Below the pieces are notes generated by a model, which searched no databases, was not told where the DNA came from, and saw only the letters and a program-made list of their open reading frames with translations. Made by a program: the position numbers and the translations under genes. From Comamonas sp. SCN 65-56 (GTDB lineage Bacteria > Pseudomonadota > Gammaproteobacteria > Burkholderiales > Burkholderiaceae_C), in contig NZ_MEDS01000008.1 of the NCBI RefSeq assembly GCF_001724135.1, positions 244,988 through 308,987 of the forward strand: a DNA stretch of 64,000 nucleotides, read 5' to 3'. The stretch's first letter is position 1. Each line of letters starts with the position of its first letter. Below, in pieces: positions 27,901 through 38,396 of this stretch.

Positions 27901-30661
27901 GCGCCGTCGGAACGCGCAATTCGCCAATCTGCCGAATGTCGTTTTCGAGCACAGCAGGCGGCGCATCCTGCTCCAGGAATGCGTGCAGCTCATCGGATGC
28001 CTCTGGCTCTGACGCCGCGTCAGCAGAGTGCGCCGGAGTGGACTGCTGCTGCGTGGCAGCAGGCGCGAACGCGTCCTCGGGCAGCAATGGCTGGTTGGAC
28101 GGCGACTCAAACGGCTGCGCATGCGTGACATCGACCACGCTGGACGCCAGGTCCTCATCAATCACGGTGTCGGCAAAACCAAACCCGGAGTCGACTGCCA
28201 CCGGCTCGGTCGGCGCCGGCACTGGTGCCTGCTGCTGCGGCATTGCGCGCGACCACGGCACCAGCACACCCTCGGTGCGCATCGTGTCCGCTGCCATGCG
28301 AAAGCCTTCGGCGCTCCAGCCGCCCGCGGTGCCTGCGGACAGATCCTGCACCCAGTCGCCAAAGGCGGTCAGCGTGTCGTGCGACAAGGCAAGCAGGGGC
28401 GCCGATGCCGGCTTTTCATGCACCAGCCAATCGTTGAATACCTCCTCCATGGCCCAGGCGGCCTCGCCGAACGCGGTCAGCCCGACCATGCGCGAGCTGC
28501 CCTTGAGCGTGTGGTAGGCACGCCGCAGCGCCGCCTGCGCGTCGATGTCGCCCGGCTCCTGCTGCAAGGTTTGCACCGCCTCCAGACCGTTGGCGACGAC
28601 CTCGCGCGCTTCCTCGATGAAAATTTCCAGCAGCTCCGGATCCGGGGCCTCTGCGGCTGGCGCTTGTGAGACCACGCCCGCTGCGCTTGCCTCATCGGCG
28701 GTCTCCGCCGAGGGCGCCTCGGCCTGGGCTGCAGCATCCGGCTCAGGCACGGTGGGCTCAGTCACAGGGGCAGCAGGTGCTTCGGGCTGCATGGGCACGG
28801 CAGCCTCGACCGCCGGCGCAGCCTCCTCGGGCGCTCGCGCGGCCAGCAGGTCCGGTACCTCGTCCGGCTCATCCTCCACGCGGGTGCGCGGTCCGGTTCC
28901 GCCTACAAAGCGGAATTCACCCAGCGCCTCGTCGTAGACGAACAGCTTGGCGGCCATGGCACGCTGGTAGCCCAGCATATCCACCAGAAAACCCAGCGCT
29001 CCAAGGCTGTTGCCCAGGCGCTCGAACACGCCCGGTCGGTCTGCCTCTTCGACCCCGCCGGTCAACAGCCGCTCGACCACATCGCGCATGCGCAACACGG
29101 CGGTGGACGCCTGGTCCAGCCCCAGCACCGACAACACGCCACGCATCTGCTGCATGCCACCCGGCACCGGGTTCAGCAGCGCCGTCTCGGACGGATTGCG
29201 GAAAAATTCATCCAGTGATTTCTCCACGTCCGCCAACGTGACGCGCAGTTCGCCGACCACGCTGCCCATGGTCTGATAGTCGCTCACCCGGCGGTAGAGC
29301 TCTTCCATCCACGGCTCCAGCGGCTGGGATTCGCCACCCAGCACGACCCCATCCAACCGAGCCGCCAGGCGGCTGGCGCGATCGGCCATGTGCTCGCGGG
29401 CCGCATCCAGCTCTTCGAAGGAGGCTTGCAGATACAGCACGGCCGTCGCCACCTCCATCCCCAGTGGCGCAGGTGGCGGCTGCGTTGAATGCAGCGGCAC
29501 CGCCACCGCCCGCAGGAGCGCGGCAGCCAGCGGCTCACTGTCGAGTTGCAATTTGCGCAGTGAATCGCAAACCAGGCTGAACTGATCCACCGCCGGCTTG
29601 ATCTTGTGGGTATCTCCACCCGCCAGCGCCGACCAGGTTTCGGTGGCTGCCGCGATGCGCTTGCGCGCCTGGGCCAGCAAGGTCGGGTCAAACAGCCCGA
29701 AGCGCGCAGATTCGTAATCCACCGCCGCCTGGCGCTGCATGGCCCAGGCGCTGCGCACCGAGCGCAAGGCGGTCACGCCTGCGGCATCGTCGGGCATGCG
29801 GGCCTGGGCGCAAAAAAACAGCAACTCCTGCTGCAACCGCTCGTCTACCGCCGAGCCACCGCGGGCCAGCGTCGCGTACTGCATCAGCACGCGGGAGGTG
29901 GTGCGCTTGGCATAGGTATCCATGCCCAGCCAGCCGCGACCGAGCGCCTCGAAAAACCCGGCACAGACCTTCCAGAAAATGCGTTGCGGCGTCTCCTGCT
30001 GCGCGGCCGCAAGCCCCATGCTCAGGTGTTGCATCTCCACCGCTGCCGCCGCATCGCCGTTCTTCACGATGCGCAGCACCGCCGCATCCAGGCGCGATCG
30101 CACTTGCGTGCCGTAGGGCAGCGGCAGGACGCTGCCCGGAAACACCGGCTCGCGCGCGCGCCGCTCCGCCGGCCACAGATCCATGGGGTGCACGTTGGCG
30201 GTGCCAGCCAGCGCCTGCACCTGGCGATACTGCGGAAACAGCGCGACCGGGGAAATCACCTTCCCGGCGAGGATGCTGTCCAGATATTCGATGACCGCAA
30301 AGCTGGTGCTTTCGAGCACGGCGACCGCCGCGCCGTTGCAACGCTCAGGCTCCTGCACGAATCGGTGCACGGCCGCTTCCATCGCCTGCAGCACCACCGC
30401 CGTCTGCGCCATGCCGACCATGACCAACGCGCCGGCGCACTGGTGCAGCATCTGGCGCACGGTGCGCAAAGCCGCCGGATCGGAGGCCGCGAGATCGGAT
30501 TGCCCCGCGCTGTCGAGCTCGTGCGCGAAATGCTGCAGCTGCTTGACGGCGTTGTCCAGCGTCTTGCGCAGCTCCGCATGCACCCACGCCAGCGGCCCGA
30601 GATCCAGTTCTTCGTGATGAACGTCGCGCACCGGCATGTTGCTTGTCCCCGTGGGTGGCAT
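24902..30661 (-). CDS. chpA: ChpA/PilL hybrid chemosensory histidine kinase
   Basis: Predicted 1919-residue CheA-like kinase of the Pil-Chp system. It has several Hpt modules: HTLKGSSRMVGL (about His717), HSLAGSSATVG (about His960) and HTLKGSARLAG (about His1187), plus degenerate N-terminal modules. A CheA dimerisation and ATPase core follows (FEHLLRNCVAHGIE, GAGLDLERI, GRGIGMDVVR), then a CheW-like domain and a C-terminal receiver with VLSDIEMPRMDG (phospho-acceptor about Asp1846). Acidic, Pro/Ala-rich linkers separate the modules. The start ATG 30661 follows GGAGGG. It would control PilG/PilH and so twitching and cAMP signalling, as in Pseudomonas. Confidence 0.93.
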   Translation of the reverse strand: MPPTGTSNMPVRDVHHEELDLGPLAWVHAELRKTLDNAVKQLQHFAHELDSAGQSDLAASDPAALRTVRQMLHQCAGALVMVGMAQTAVVLQAMEAAVHRFVQEPERCNGAAVAVLESTSFAVIEYLDSILAGKVISPVALFPQYRQVQALAGTANVHPMDLWPAERRAREPVFPGSVLPLPYGTQVRSRLDAAVLRIVKNGDAAAAVEMQHLSMGLAAAQQETPQRIFWKVCAGFFEALGRGWLGMDTYAKRTTSRVLMQYATLARGGSAVDERLQQELLFFCAQARMPDDAAGVTALRSVRSAWAMQRQAAVDYESARFGLFDPTLLAQARKRIAAATETWSALAGGDTHKIKPAVDQFSLVCDSLRKLQLDSEPLAAALLRAVAVPLHSTQPPPAPLGMEVATAVLYLQASFEELDAAREHMADRASRLAARLDGVVLGGESQPLEPWMEELYRRVSDYQTMGSVVGELRVTLADVEKSLDEFFRNPSETALLNPVPGGMQQMRGVLSVLGLDQASTAVLRMRDVVERLLTGGVEEADRPGVFERLGNSLGALGFLVDMLGYQRAMAAKLFVYDEALGEFRFVGGTGPRTRVEDEPDEVPDLLAARAPEEAAPAVEAAVPMQPEAPAAPVTEPTVPEPDAAAQAEAPSAETADEASAAGVVSQAPAAEAPDPELLEIFIEEAREVVANGLEAVQTLQQEPGDIDAQAALRRAYHTLKGSSRMVGLTAFGEAAWAMEEVFNDWLVHEKPASAPLLALSHDTLTAFGDWVQDLSAGTAGGWSAEGFRMAADTMRTEGVLVPWSRAMPQQQAPVPAPTEPVAVDSGFGFADTVIDEDLASSVVDVTHAQPFESPSNQPLLPEDAFAPAATQQQSTPAHSADAASEPEASDELHAFLEQDAPPAVLENDIRQIGELRVPTALYNVYLNEADGWSARLLSCVQDWAEAPTSPVPEDAVALTHSLAGSSATVGFMALSQLARMMEHALQHLQLLGGGQPEQVRVMTGAADEIRRLLHQFAAGFLKDAHPPVVEQLEAVLGMDLSSGGQPLGVDSVQDDPEFEASLISRLQEWRDSQNNESSPPAEPAPEPEPLAAEPALALPVPTADADTDAQTDAFLQEQAIDDAIAQAIAADADEDDIDLIDTIDPDLFPIFEEEAQELLPQLSAALRQWSGQVDDLDARRELLRALHTLKGSARLAGALRLGEMAHRMESAVEAIDFETATAADVEPLMARFDALQTTFDALRVIGAQGQPEPAADEVSAEGSAAAPAESGPVSVQGDAPVVVAPLVAPVAVVRPVELVRGVARAAAGQQVRVRSQLLDRMVNDVGEVLIARSRLSTRIEQMRASLDDLGGNLERMRAQLRDVELQAESQMQSRQAQARDSTAGFDPLEFDRFTRMQELTRMMAESVNDVATVQRALQRSIEGAEDDLIAQGRQARELQRELLRTRMVEFDSVAERLYAVVRQAARETGKQVRLDIVGGTLELDRGVLERMVPAFEHLLRNCVAHGIEASAVRETAGKPATGAIAITVGYEGNDVSVEFRDDGAGLDLERIRERALTQGLIGPEDAVDASRAAELIYLPGFSTATELTGLSGRGIGMDVVRAEIQGLGGRIETTTTPGQGSSFRMVLPLTTAVTQVVMVRVGNMSLGIPANVIEVVRRAPAAELAAAYASGHYQDAPLYWAGALLQTSTGSAEATDKTRPVIIARSASQRLALHVDEVLGNQEVVVKSLGPQLSGLPGLTGMTVLASGAVVLIYNPVALANVYGEQARTSMQAPGAAAASAGPSQSAALQSTLAVPLVLVVDDSITVRRVTQRLLQREGYRVALAADGLQALQRLREERPVVVLSDIEMPRMDGFDLARAIRADSALADLPIVMITSRMAEKHREHAVELGVSHYLGKPYAEEELLGLVRRYAEVQTVP

Positions 30662-30705
30662 CGCTGGCCCTCCGAGTAGATTGGTCTGAGGCGGATCAGG
30701 TGGCT

Positions 30706-32922
30706 TCAGGCAATCCTGAAACGCGCCACCGACTGGTGCAATTCTTCGGCCATCCGGGACAGTTCCCTGACCTGATGGGCCGTGGTGCGCGTGCCCTCGC
30801 CGGTCTGCTCGGTCACGGCGAAGATGTGCTGGATGTTCTCGGCCACGCCGTTGGCCAGCTTGGCCTCTTTCAGTGTTGCAGCAGAAATGCTCTCGATCAG
30901 CTCAGCCAGCTTGCGCGAGACTCTATCAATTTCAGTCAAGGCGGTGCCTGCGCTGTCCGACAGGCGCGCGCCCTCGACCACGCCGCGCGTCGAGCGCTCC
31001 ATGGCCGCCACCGCGTCCTGGGTGTCGGTCTGAATCGCCTTCACCAGCGCCGCGATCTGCCGCGTCGCATCGCCCGAGCGCTCGGCCAGACGCTGCACCT
31101 CCTCCGCCACCACGGAAAAGCCGCGCCCCGCCTCACCTGCGGACGCCGCCTGGATGGCGGCATTGAGTGCCAGCAGGTTGGTCTGCTCGGTAATGTCGGA
31201 GATCAGCTCGGTGATTTCACCAATCTCCTGCGACGACTCACCAAGACGCTTGATGCGCTTGGAGGTGTCCTGGATCTGGTCGCGGATGGTGTTCATGCCG
31301 CCGATGGCGTTCTGCACCGCTTTCAGGCCCTGGTCCGCCGCCTGCAGGGACTGGTGCGCCACAGCCGCCGACTGCTGCGCCTGACCGGACACGCCGTTGA
31401 TGCGTGCCGCCATGTCCAGCACCGACTGGCCGGTTTCCCGGATCTCGCGCAGCTGCTCGCTCGACGCTGCCAGAAGCTCGGTAGACGTGCCTTCCACGTC
31501 GGTGGTCGTCTGCACCACGCTCGCGGCGGTGTTCTGAACGCTGCCCACGAGCACGCGCAGCTCCTCGATCGTGTAATTGACCGAATCCGCAATCGCGCCG
31601 GTAATGTCCTCGGTCACGGTGGCTTCCTGCGTGAGATCGCCCTCGGCCACCGTCTGCAGTTCGTTCATGAGGCGCAGGATCGCCGCCTGGTTGGCGTCGT
31701 TGATGCGCTTGGCCTCCTGCTCGCGCTGACGCGCCGCTTCCTGCTCGGCTTCGGCCCGTTGTTGCCGCTGGCGGCCACTCAGCACCTGCACATACGCGAT
31801 GCCGACACCGCAGGCCAGCACGAACAGCGCCAGCACCAACAGCAGCGCCAATTCACTCGGGCCATAGCCCGATTGCGCGGCCAGCCGGGTCTGCAGGGTC
31901 TGCAGGCGCTCGCGCGCGGGCTCGCTGTCACGCGCCATCACCGCATGTGCCGCGCGCGACGCCGAGAGCACGTCAGCGCTCTTGAGCAACTGCAGCACCC
32001 TTGGCTCATTGGCCTCATAGAGCTGCGTCAGCGTCCGGCCCGGGCCGCTGGACAGCTCGGGCACGCGCTGCAGCAGCGCCTTGAAATCGATCACATCCTG
32101 CTCCAGCTGGGCTTGCAGACCAACGCCGGCGCCGCCGTACACCAGGTTGGCATCCAGGGCGGTGCGCTGAGTCAGCACGGCCAGGCGATTGGCGGTCTCC
32201 AGCCCGCTGGCATCGCTGCCCTGCTGCGCACGCGCGACCACGGCGCGTGCGGCGCGCAGCCAATCGCCGCTGTCGCCATTGAGGGCTGTGACGGCATTGC
32301 GAGCCTCGACCAGCGTCGCGGCCTGTCCCTGGATCGCCGCCACATAGCGCTCTACCCGTTCGACCACCGGCCGCAGATCGTCCAGCTCACCGCGAAAGCT
32401 CGCGCCCAATGGTTTGATGTCGGCCTGCGTATCGCCACTGGAAAGCGCCTGGACATTGCTCGAAAACACCTTGGCGCTGTCGGTCAGTTCTGCAAACGCC
32501 GTTTGCTGGCCCAGCAGGGCCGCATCAAAGGCCTTGACCATGCGCTGTGACTGCATCAAGGCCTCCCCCACTGCCGTGAGCTGGCGTGCCGAGGTTTGCG
32601 CACGCTGCGCCAGCCAGCCACCGAAGATCGCCAGAACCAACACCCCCAGCCCGAGCAGGACCAGCAGGCGTCGCTGGTGCACAACCACCGAGGCCCGGCC
32701 CAGCAGCGGGAGGGCGATCTCGTCGTCCTGTACCGGCTGCACTGGCGCGCCGGCAGCGGGCAGTTGTTCGCCCTGAACGCTCTCGACGCCATCCGCCTGG
32801 AACACCATGGACAGCCCCTCGCCGTGCTGCGGATCAACCCCCAGGTCAATGCGGCTGGGCTGGGCCTCCGCCTCTGCAGGCGCCCGTCGCATCCACCGGT
32901 TCAACGCATCTACCAAGGCCAT
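30706..32922 (-). CDS. pilJ: Methyl-accepting chemotaxis protein PilJ
   Basis: Predicted 738-residue membrane receptor of the Pil-Chp pathway. Membrane segments are near residues 75-98 ([20 protein letters not shown]) and 365-385 ([20 protein letters not shown]); the region between is a periplasmic type IV pili methyl-accepting domain. The C-terminal signalling hairpin reads [20 protein letters not shown] with [19 protein letters not shown]. PilJ senses pilin state in Pseudomonas. I chose ATG 32922; an upstream TTG is less likely. It is 36 bp after pilI. Confidence 0.92.
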   Translation of the reverse strand: MALVDALNRWMRRAPAEAEAQPSRIDLGVDPQHGEGLSMVFQADGVESVQGEQLPAAGAPVQPVQDDEIALPLLGRASVVVHQRRLLVLLGLGVLVLAIFGGWLAQRAQTSARQLTAVGEALMQSQRMVKAFDAALLGQQTAFAELTDSAKVFSSNVQALSSGDTQADIKPLGASFRGELDDLRPVVERVERYVAAIQGQAATLVEARNAVTALNGDSGDWLRAARAVVARAQQGSDASGLETANRLAVLTQRTALDANLVYGGAGVGLQAQLEQDVIDFKALLQRVPELSSGPGRTLTQLYEANEPRVLQLLKSADVLSASRAAHAVMARDSEPARERLQTLQTRLAAQSGYGPSELALLLVLALFVLACGVGIAYVQVLSGRQRQQRAEAEQEAARQREQEAKRINDANQAAILRLMNELQTVAEGDLTQEATVTEDITGAIADSVNYTIEELRVLVGSVQNTAASVVQTTTDVEGTSTELLAASSEQLREIRETGQSVLDMAARINGVSGQAQQSAAVAHQSLQAADQGLKAVQNAIGGMNTIRDQIQDTSKRIKRLGESSQEIGEITELISDITEQTNLLALNAAIQAASAGEAGRGFSVVAEEVQRLAERSGDATRQIAALVKAIQTDTQDAVAAMERSTRGVVEGARLSDSAGTALTEIDRVSRKLAELIESISAATLKEAKLANGVAENIQHIFAVTEQTGEGTRTTAHQVRELSRMAEELHQSVARFRIA

Positions 32923-32958
32923 AGTATGTCTTTCAGTCAAGCAAAAAGGACCCGAAAT

Positions 32959-33486
32959 TCAGGCGCCGATGTTCAAAAACGCGGCATCGCGCGCCAGGGT
33001 CTGCAAATCGATAATCTGCCAGCGCGCCCCCTGCGCATCGAGTCGGCTCGCACCGACCCAGTCGGCGGAGCCCGGCGCCGGCGCTTCGTCCTCGGTGAAG
33101 TCTTGCGCGCCGCGCAGGCCGATGAAACGGTCCACCAGCAACGCGGCATTCACCTCCAGCAGCGCGCTCAAGGTCAGCAGCGCACAACCTGCCAGTGCCT
33201 GCTCGGTGCGTGCTTGCGGCGAGCCCAGCAAGACGGCCAAATCGATGACCCCATTGAGCACGCCGCGCAGGTTGGCCACACCAAGAAACCACGGCTGCGT
33301 GTGCGGCACCGGCTGCACGCCGGACCATGAAAAAATCTCCCCGGCCTGTGCCAGCGGCAACAGCAGCCGCTGGCCCGCGCACTCCACCGCCAGCCAGGAC
33401 GCCACCGCCACATCCGCCCCCTCCGCGGCGCGCAAACGCGCCAGCAGCCGCATCTGGACTTCTCTGAGTGTTTCTCGTTCAGCCAT
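32959..33486 (-). CDS. pilI: CheW-like adaptor PilI
   Basis: Predicted 175-residue CheW-domain scaffold linking PilJ to ChpA. Conserved CheW features include WFLGVANLRGVLNGVIDL and a C-terminal IIDLQTLARD. Length and position between pilH and pilJ match the Pseudomonas and Ralstonia arrangement. No enzymatic role is expected. Confidence 0.9.
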   Translation of the reverse strand: MAERETLREVQMRLLARLRAAEGADVAVASWLAVECAGQRLLLPLAQAGEIFSWSGVQPVPHTQPWFLGVANLRGVLNGVIDLAVLLGSPQARTEQALAGCALLTLSALLEVNAALLVDRFIGLRGAQDFTEDEAPAPGSADWVGASRLDAQGARWQIIDLQTLARDAAFLNIGA

Positions 33487-33504
33487 GTCGGGTGCCGCGG
33501 CGCG

Positions 33505-33873
33505 TCAATTGAGCGCGCCGATCTTTTCGCGCAATTCCGCCGCATTCACCGGCTTGGTGATGTAGCCGCGCGCGCCCTGGCGCATGCCCCAGACGCGGTC
33601 GGTTTCCTGGTTCTTGCTGGTGCACATGAGAATGGGAATGTCAGCATAGAGCGGGTCACGCGTCAGCGCCCGGGTGAGCTGGAAGCCATTCTTGCCCGGC
33701 ATCACCACATCCATCAGGATGAGATCGGGCTTGTCCTGGGCCAGGCGCTGGTAGGCCTCGTCGGCGTTCTCCGCCGTCTGCACCTGCATGCCTTCCTTTT
33801 GCAGCAGGTCGGTCAGAAACATCAGTTCGGTCTTGGAGTCATCCACGACCAATACTTTCTTGATTGCCATCAT
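33505..33873 (-). CDS. pilH: Response regulator PilH
   Basis: Predicted 122-residue single-domain CheY-like receiver. The acidic pocket is VVDDSK, the phospho-acceptor is in LILMDVVMPGKNG, the switch Thr/Ser in LMCTSK, and the conserved lysine in YITKPVN. No output domain. In the Chp system PilH acts with PilG to set pilus extension and retraction. It overlaps pilG by 4 bases. Confidence 0.92.
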   Translation of the reverse strand: MMAIKKVLVVDDSKTELMFLTDLLQKEGMQVQTAENADEAYQRLAQDKPDLILMDVVMPGKNGFQLTRALTRDPLYADIPILMCTSKNQETDRVWGMRQGARGYITKPVNAAELREKIGALN

Positions 33874-34274
33874 TGCACTCCTGATTGCGCACGGCCAAAC
33901 TGCTGCACCGCCTGCAGCAGCTGGTCCTTGGTAAAGGGTTTGGTGAGGTACTCCTGGCAGCCCACCATGCGCCCGCGCGCCTTATCGAACACGCCATCCT
34001 TGGAAGACAGCATGACCACCGGCGTATCGGCAAAGCGCGGGTTGCGCTTGATGATGGCCACCGTCTGGTAGCCATCGAGCTTGGGCATCAGGATGTCGCA
34101 GAAGATGAGCTGCGGCTGGTAGTCGTTCACCTTGGACAGCGCGTCAAACCCGTCCTCGGCAAGCAGCACCTCATGCCCACCCTGCTTGAGAAAAATCTCG
34201 GCGCTGCGCCGGATCGTGTTGCTGTCGTCCACCACGAGCACCTTGATCGTGGGACCGGTAGTCGCTGTCGCCAA
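33870..34274 (-). CDS. pilG: Response regulator PilG
   Basis: Predicted 134-residue CheY-like receiver. [23 protein letters not shown] is a PilG hallmark; the phospho-acceptor is in [13 protein letters not shown] and the lysine in YLTKPFTKD. No ATG fits. I chose TTG 34274 because AGGAG lies 9 bases ahead and the resulting length is close to PilG; a TTG at 34328 would add 18 residues unlike the family. It is the first gene of the pilGHIJ-chpA operon. Confidence 0.9.
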   Translation of the reverse strand: MATATTGPTIKVLVVDDSNTIRRSAEIFLKQGGHEVLLAEDGFDALSKVNDYQPQLIFCDILMPKLDGYQTVAIIKRNPRFADTPVVMLSSKDGVFDKARGRMVGCQEYLTKPFTKDQLLQAVQQFGRAQSGVQ

Positions 34275-34345
34275 TTTGTCCCGCTCCTGTAGTGTTGTGC
34301 TGCGCGCATCTTTCAAAAGCTGCGCCAAGTCCCTGTCCGGGCAAG

Positions 34346-34372
34346 CTTATAGGCGCTTTGCGCCGAATGCAA
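34346..34372 (-). promoter_or_regulatory. Possible promoter of the pil-chp operon
   Basis: On the minus strand, TTGCAT (34372-34367) and TATAAG (34351-34346) are spaced by 15 bp, a little short of the ideal. A GGCGC/GCGCC inverted repeat lies between them. They sit about 70 bases before pilG in the divergent pilG-hemL gap. Confidence 0.35.
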
Positions 34373-34482
34373 CGATTCTATGGAGCAGACGTCGCAAAAA
34401 TGGGAGCACGCTTGGTCTGCGCAACAGTTTTCAGCCCTGCGACGCAGCCGTTGGCGCGCCAATACCGTTCAAAATGCAGGCC

Positions 34483-35790
34483 ATGACCGATACCACCGAC
34501 CACAACCTCTCGCTCTTTCACCATGCCCAGGCACTGATCCCCGGCGGCGTGAACTCACCCGTGCGCGCTTTCCGGGCCGTCGGCGGCACGCCGTCCTTCA
34601 TCACCCGCGGCCAGGGTGCCTACATCTGGGATGCCGACGGACGCAGGCTCATCGACTACATCGGCTCCTGGGGGCCGATGATCCTGGGCCATGGCCATCC
34701 GGCGGTGCTGGCCGCCGTACACCAGGCGGTGGATCAGGGCCTGTCGTTCGGCGCACCGACCGAGCGCGAGAGCGAGCTGGCTGAAGAAATCATGCGCCAT
34801 GTGCCCTCGATCGAGATGCTGCGCCTGGTCAGCTCGGGCACAGAAGCGGGCATGAGCGCGATCCGCCTGGCACGCGGCGCCACCGGGCGCAGCAAGATCA
34901 TCAAATTCAATGGCTGCTACCACGGTCATGCGGATGCGCTGCTGGTCAAGGCCGGTTCGGGCCTGGCAACCTTCGGCCACGCCACCAGCGCCGGCGTGCC
35001 CGAGGCGGTGGTGCAGGACACGCTGGTGCTGGAATACAACGACGTGGCGCAGCTTGAAGAGGCCTTCACGCTGCACGGCGAAAGAATCGCCTGCGTGATC
35101 ATGGAGCCGATCGCGGGCAACATGAATTTCGTGCGCGCCAGCGTGCCCTTCATGCGCGCAGCGCGCGAGCTGTGCACGAAGCACGGCGCGCTGCTCATCA
35201 TCGACGAGGTGATGACGGGCTTTCGCGTGGCGCTCGGCGGCGCGCAAAGCCTGTACGCCAAGGCCATCCCCGGCTTCAAGCCGGATCTCACGATGCTGGG
35301 CAAGGTGGTGGGCGGCGGCATGCCGCTGGCGGCCTTTGGCGGGCGCAAGGATGTGATGGAACAACTCGCGCCGCTGGGCCCGGTGTACCAGGCCGGCACG
35401 CTCTCGGGCAACCCGGTGGCCACCGCGTGTGGCCTGGCGACGCTGCGCGAGGTGGCGAAACCGGGTTTCCATGAACACCTGGCCGAGCGCACCCGCTCGC
35501 TGATCGCGGGCCTGACGCAGGCCGCGCACGCCGAAGGTGTGGGTTTCTGCGGCGACAGCGAGGGTGGGATGATGGGCTACTTCCTGCTGCCCGCACTGCC
35601 GACAAATTACGTTGAAGTACTCAAAAGCGACGGCGAGCGCTTCAACCGGCTGTTTCACGGCCTGCTCGATCGCGGCGTCTACACCGCACCCGCGCTCTAC
35701 GAGGCGGGCTTCGTGAGCAGCGCGCACAGCGCGGCCGACATCGAGGAGACGGTGGCAGCGGCGCGTGAAGTGTTTCACATGCTCGCTTAA
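34483..35790 (+). CDS. hemL: Glutamate-1-semialdehyde 2,1-aminomutase
   Basis: Predicted 435-residue PLP enzyme making 5-aminolevulinate in the C5 heme pathway. [13 protein letters not shown] is the family start region. The PLP lysine is about Lys274 in [30 protein letters not shown] and the C-terminal [16 protein letters not shown] are conserved. I chose ATG 34483 ([12 protein letters not shown]); ATG 34474 three codons earlier is possible. It is divergent from the pil-chp operon. Presence indicates heme synthesis from glutamyl-tRNA rather than from glycine. Confidence 0.96.
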   Translation: MTDTTDHNLSLFHHAQALIPGGVNSPVRAFRAVGGTPSFITRGQGAYIWDADGRRLIDYIGSWGPMILGHGHPAVLAAVHQAVDQGLSFGAPTERESELAEEIMRHVPSIEMLRLVSSGTEAGMSAIRLARGATGRSKIIKFNGCYHGHADALLVKAGSGLATFGHATSAGVPEAVVQDTLVLEYNDVAQLEEAFTLHGERIACVIMEPIAGNMNFVRASVPFMRAARELCTKHGALLIIDEVMTGFRVALGGAQSLYAKAIPGFKPDLTMLGKVVGGGMPLAAFGGRKDVMEQLAPLGPVYQAGTLSGNPVATACGLATLREVAKPGFHEHLAERTRSLIAGLTQAAHAEGVGFCGDSEGGMMGYFLLPALPTNYVEVLKSDGERFNRLFHGLLDRGVYTAPALYEAGFVSSAHSAADIEETVAAAREVFHMLA

Positions 35791-35792
35791 CG

Positions 35793-36692
35793 CTACTTTT
35801 TCGATAGCTGCAAGCGCTTGCGCAGTCTGGGCCAGAGCACGTTCAGGCTCAAGCCCGCCATCACCAGCAGCATCGCACTGCCCTTCCACGCCGGGAAGGG
35901 CTCGCCCAAGAGCGCGACCGAGCTCGCCATGCCGAACACCGGCACCAAGAGCGCCAGCGGCGTGACGGTGGCCGCGTCGTAGCGCACCAGCAGCCAGGCC
36001 CAAAGGCCATAGCCAAGGATGGTGTTGGCCATCGACTGCCAGAGGATGGCACCCCAGGCCAGCAGCGGCGCGGCCTGGATCGTGTGCCAGAGCCTGGCCG
36101 GGCTGCCTTCGGTCAGGAGCGTCAGCACGACGAGCGGGGGCACCGAAAACGCGCTGGTCCAGACCATGTAGGCGACCATGTTCACGCGCCCGGCATGGCG
36201 CCCGACCAGGTTTCCGAGCGCCCAGCACAGGCCCGAGCCCAGCACCATCACGATGCCCAGCCAGGTCGTGCTTCCATCGGTGTGCAGGCCGATCACCGCG
36301 AAGCCTGCGACCGCCAAAGCGGCGGCGACGAGCTGGAACAGCCGCACGCGCTCGCCTTCGAGCAGCACCGCCAGCCCGACGGTGAACAGCACCTGCGCCT
36401 GCACCACCAGCGACGCCAGGCCCGGCGAGATCTGCGACCGCATCGCCAGATACAGCAGGCTGAATTGCCCGCCGCCGATCAAGAGGCCGTAGCCCGCCAG
36501 GTTGCGCCAGGGCACCGGCGGGCGCTTGAAGAAAAAAATGGCGGGCAGCGTGGCCGTGGCAAAGCGCAGCGCCGCCATCAAGAGCGGCGGAAACGAATCC
36601 AATGCCACCTTGATGACGACGAAGTTGCTGCCCCAGATGGCCACCACGAGGATGCCCAGCAGCAAATGATTGAGCGTGATGACCTGCCGCAC
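35793..36692 (-). CDS. EamA/DMT-family transporter
   Basis: Predicted 299-residue inner-membrane protein with ten hydrophobic segments, made of two EamA repeats. [25 protein letters not shown] and the second-half [10 protein letters not shown] are typical of drug/metabolite transporters related to the O-acetylserine/cysteine exporter EamA. Substrate is not determinable. The start is GTG 36692 with a weak ribosome site. The final residues KRLQLSKK and the stop are encoded by a dispersed-repeat half, a likely addition to the original C-terminus. Confidence 0.85.
   Translation of the reverse strand: MRQVITLNHLLLGILVVAIWGSNFVVIKVALDSFPPLLMAALRFATATLPAIFFFKRPPVPWRNLAGYGLLIGGGQFSLLYLAMRSQISPGLASLVVQAQVLFTVGLAVLLEGERVRLFQLVAAALAVAGFAVIGLHTDGSTTWLGIVMVLGSGLCWALGNLVGRHAGRVNMVAYMVWTSAFSVPPLVVLTLLTEGSPARLWHTIQAAPLLAWGAILWQSMANTILGYGLWAWLLVRYDAATVTPLALLVPVFGMASSVALLGEPFPAWKGSAMLLVMAGLSLNVLWPRLRKRLQLSKK
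35794..35824 (+). repeat. Dispersed palindromic repeat, copy d (half)
   Basis: TTTTTCGATAGCTGCAAGCGCTTG, the AGCTAT and AGCGCTTG half of the family, without the second arm. It encodes the last residues and stop of the EamA gene on the minus strand. Confidence 0.6.
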
Positions 36693-36714
36693 CGGGGCAG
36701 CGGCGGGCGGCGCT

Positions 36715-38316
36715 TCAGTGGCGGAAATGGCGCACTCCGGTGAAGACCATGGCCACGCCGCGCTCGTTGGCAGCGTCTATCACCTCCTGGTCACGCATCG
36801 AGCCACCGGGCTGCGCGATGCAGGTGGCGCCATGATCGACCACCACGTCCAGGCCGTCGCGGAAGGGGAAGAAGGCGTCGCTCGCGACCACCGTGTCCTT
36901 GAGCGACAGGCCCGCCGCCTCGGCCTTGATGCTGGCGATGCGCGCCGAATCCAGGCGCGACATCTGCCCCGCACCCACGCCCATCGTCATGCCGCCCTTG
37001 CAGAACACGATGGCGTTGCTCTTGACGAATTTGGCGACCTTCCAGGCGAACATCAGGTCTTGCAACTGCTCTTGCGTCGGCTGGCGCGTGGTGACGATCT
37101 TCAGATCCGCCAGTTGCAGCTCATGGTTGTCGGCGGTTTGGAGCAACAGGCCCGAGCCCACGCGCTTGGCATCCATCGCGTTGCGCCCTTGCGCCCAGGC
37201 GGTGGCGCCGCCGGCCGCGGGAATGGCGATCTTCATCAGTCGCACATTGGCCTTGGCCTTGAAGATCTCGCGCGCCTCGGGCGTGAAATCGGGCGCCATC
37301 AGCACTTCGACGAACTGCTTGACCACCTGCGCGGCCGCCGCGCCATCGACGGGGCGGTTGAACGCGATGATGCCGCCAAAGGCACTCGTGGGGTCGGTCT
37401 GGAAGGCCTTGGCGTAGGCCTCGCGCGCGCTCGTGCCCACGGCCACGCCACAGGGGTTGGCATGCTTGACGATGACGCAGGCGGGCAGCTTGAAGCTCTT
37501 GACGCATTCCCAGGCAGCGTCGGCGTCGGCGATGTTGTTGTAGGACAGCTCCTTGCCCTGCAATTGCTCGCCGGTCACGATCGATCCGGGCGCGGGGTAC
37601 AAATCGCGGTACAGCGCCGCGCTCTGGTGGCTGTTCTCGCCGTAGCGCAGGTCTTGCACCTTGGTGAAGATGCCGTTGCTTTGCCCGGCGAACAGCTGGC
37701 GCTCGGGTACATAGCTCTCTGCCAGTTTTTCCGGCTCGAAGGTGACCGACGAGAGATAGTCGCTGATCGCCCCGGCGTACTGCGCGATGCGGTTGAACGC
37801 CGCCACCGCGAGCCTGAAGCGCAGCGCATCCGAGAGCCGGCCCGCGCTCTTGAGCTCGGCCAGCACCTCGGGGTATTGCGCGGCGTCGGTCACCACGCCC
37901 ACGTCCTTCCAGTTCTTGGCGGCGCTCCTGACCATCGCCGGGCCACCGATGTCGATGTTCTCGATCGCATCGGCCAGCGTGCAACCGGCTTTGGCCACCG
38001 TCGCTTCAAAGGGGTAGAGGTTGACCACCAGCAGGTCGATGGTGTCGATGCCGTGCGCGGCCAGCGCTGCCATGTGCTCAGGCACGTCGCGGCGCGCCAG
38101 CAGACCGCCATGCACCTTGGGGTGCAGGGTCTTGACGCGGCCATCGAGCATTTCAGGAAAACCGGTGACCTCGGCCACCTCGGTGACCGGCAGGCCTTCT
38201 TGCGCCAGCAGCTTGGCGGTGCCGCCGGTGGAGATCAGCGTGATGCCCAGCGCGTGCAGCGCACGGGCGAATTCAACGATGCCGCTCTTGTCGGAGACGG
38301 ATAGCAAGGCGTTCAT
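36715..38316 (-). CDS. purH: Bifunctional AICAR transformylase / IMP cyclohydrolase
   Basis: Predicted 533-residue enzyme for the last two steps of IMP synthesis. The N-terminal MGS-like cyclohydrolase domain has [22 protein letters not shown] and [11 protein letters not shown]. The C-terminal AICAR transformylase domain has the KHANPCG motif with catalytic Lys/His, then [13 protein letters not shown] and FFPFRDG. Full length. It is followed by the EamA gene 22 bp away and preceded by a dispersed repeat that separates it from fis. Confidence 0.97.
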   Translation of the reverse strand: MNALLSVSDKSGIVEFARALHALGITLISTGGTAKLLAQEGLPVTEVAEVTGFPEMLDGRVKTLHPKVHGGLLARRDVPEHMAALAAHGIDTIDLLVVNLYPFEATVAKAGCTLADAIENIDIGGPAMVRSAAKNWKDVGVVTDAAQYPEVLAELKSAGRLSDALRFRLAVAAFNRIAQYAGAISDYLSSVTFEPEKLAESYVPERQLFAGQSNGIFTKVQDLRYGENSHQSAALYRDLYPAPGSIVTGEQLQGKELSYNNIADADAAWECVKSFKLPACVIVKHANPCGVAVGTSAREAYAKAFQTDPTSAFGGIIAFNRPVDGAAAAQVVKQFVEVLMAPDFTPEAREIFKAKANVRLMKIAIPAAGGATAWAQGRNAMDAKRVGSGLLLQTADNHELQLADLKIVTTRQPTQEQLQDLMFAWKVAKFVKSNAIVFCKGGMTMGVGAGQMSRLDSARIASIKAEAAGLSLKDTVVASDAFFPFRDGLDVVVDHGATCIAQPGGSMRDQEVIDAANERGVAMVFTGVRHFRH

Positions 38317-38330
38317 GGTACTTCCCGGAG

Positions 38331-38396
38331 TTTCAAATCAAATCGGCCTCCAGCGCTTGCCAGTCAAGCGCCAGCAGCTATCAATACAGAGGTTTC
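38331..38396 (+). repeat. Dispersed palindromic repeat, copy e
   Basis: The best-formed copy: TCAAATCGGCCTCCAGCGCTTG and CAAGCGCCAGCAGCTATCAA, with a five-base centre between the CGCTTG and CAAGCG arms. It lies between purH and the 3' end of fis. Confidence 0.88.

Noticed and set aside
30643..32550. 635-residue open frame on the plus strand
   Set aside because: Shadow of pilJ; no recognisable domain.
34555..36228. 557-residue open frame on the minus strand
   Set aside because: Spans hemL antisense and part of the EamA gene; no coherent fold.
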